64,000 bases of DNA from Pseudorasbora parva (lineage: Eukaryota > Chordata > Actinopteri > Cypriniformes > Gobionidae). Position numbers and translations under genes: made by a program. Under the pieces are notes generated by a model that worked only from the letters and a program-made list of their open reading frames with translations, had not been told where the DNA came from and did no database searches. Below, in pieces: positions 63,555 to 64,000 of this stretch. Within the stretch, counting starts at the first letter, position 1; every line of letters begins with the position of its first letter. The stretch covers positions 38,352,982-38,416,981 of the forward strand of contig NC_090191.1 of the NCBI RefSeq assembly GCF_024679245.1. Reading direction: 5' to 3'.

Positions 63555-64000
63555 TAAAAAATATTAAAAAGTAGTTACATTTAGTAAAATACCTTTGAAA
63601 TAGCATTAAATAAAACTATACAATTGCACAAATATTTTTTCTTAATACATAAGATATTGGAAAATAATAACAATAATACAGTAAAAAATTATTAAAACAG
63701 TTACATTTAGTAAAATAAATAAAAAATACATTAAATAAAAATACACAAATGTTTTTCATAAGTCATAAATAAGATATTGGAAAATAATAATATAATAATA
63801 ATAATTATGTAAATGTAGTAACAATTTATTGAAAAGGAGTTACATTTTGTAAAATACTTTTAAAATAATATTCAATAAAAATACACAATATTTACATAAG
63901 ACATTGGAAAATATAAACAATAAACAAACAAAATATATTTAGAAGACAATTACATACATAAGAAACAATGTACAGTCAGCAGTCAATATAACCAAATAAA
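62877..64000. other. ptprz1 intron to window end, no further exon found
   Basis: AT-rich, with no exon-like sequence. Several 'aaaatgtattaaaa...agttacattttgtaaaata' segments of about 120-190 bases recur at about 63355, 63555, 63690 and 63810, so this is a degenerate tandem repeat. The carbonic-anhydrase exons must lie further on. Confidence 0.6.
63463..63553. repeat. (TAA)n microsatellite, about 28 units
   Basis: A near-perfect 'aataataat' run in a ptprz1 intron. It yields a poly-Leu open frame on the minus strand. Confidence 0.95.

Noticed and set aside
63334..63606. Poly-leucine open frame
   Set aside because: Translation of a TAA microsatellite on the minus strand.

Overview
This window is vertebrate nuclear DNA, almost certainly from a ray-finned (teleost) fish and most likely a cyprinid. 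Genes are split into short exons with GT-AG introns. Introns and spacers carry teleost-type short inverted-repeat DNA elements, Tc1-like transposon relics and very long CA, AT, GATA and TAA microsatellites. Every protein recognised is a one-to-one vertebrate orthologue. Species and a/b paralogue assignment cannot be settled from the sequence alone.

Layout: 1-6148 is repeat-rich with no certain gene (one possible orphan terminal exon near 896-1030). cdnf (minus, 6149-9097) and hspa14 (plus, 9335-15428) are head to head across a 237-base shared promoter. dclre1c/Artemis (minus, 17473-21754) and meig1 (plus, 22487-23593) form a second divergent pair with an RFX-type X-box between them. tmem243 (plus, coding 25658-30987) follows, its large first coding intron holding a broken Tc1-like transposon and a 2.2-kb dispersed element. 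32.2-42.3 kb is a tandem array of four units of about 3 kb. ndufa5 (plus, 44469-45796) comes next, then the 3' part of ptprz1 (minus, 46977-62876 and beyond), of which 24 coding exons are visible from before the fibronectin domain to the C terminus.

The cdnf-hspa14-dclre1c-meig1 block matches the order at human 10p13 except that suv39h2 is missing; tmem243, ndufa5 and ptprz1 have orthologues on human 7q. The genes are housekeeping or tissue-specific neighbours rather than one pathway: an ER-resident neurotrophic factor, a ribosome-associated Hsp70-like protein, a V(D)J/NHEJ nuclease, a spermiogenesis factor, a small membrane protein, a complex I subunit and a receptor phosphatase.

The most unusual part is the 32-42 kb array. 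Each unit carries two nearly identical 73-74-base cloverleaf-capable tRNA-like sequences with good internal A and B boxes and a shared 5' flank with a TATA-like element at about -27, several more degenerate tRNA-like modules, a hairpin whose stem is preserved by paired changes in the diverged fourth unit, a CTCF-like site, and a CpG-rich segment followed by splice-site-bounded blocks on the minus strand. A tRNA-derived SINE trapped in a segmental duplication is the main competing explanation for part of this. In ptprz1, the splice junction at the end of the proximal mucin exon coincides with the human short-isoform junction and no long chondroitin-sulfate exon is visible, so this locus appears to encode only a short receptor.
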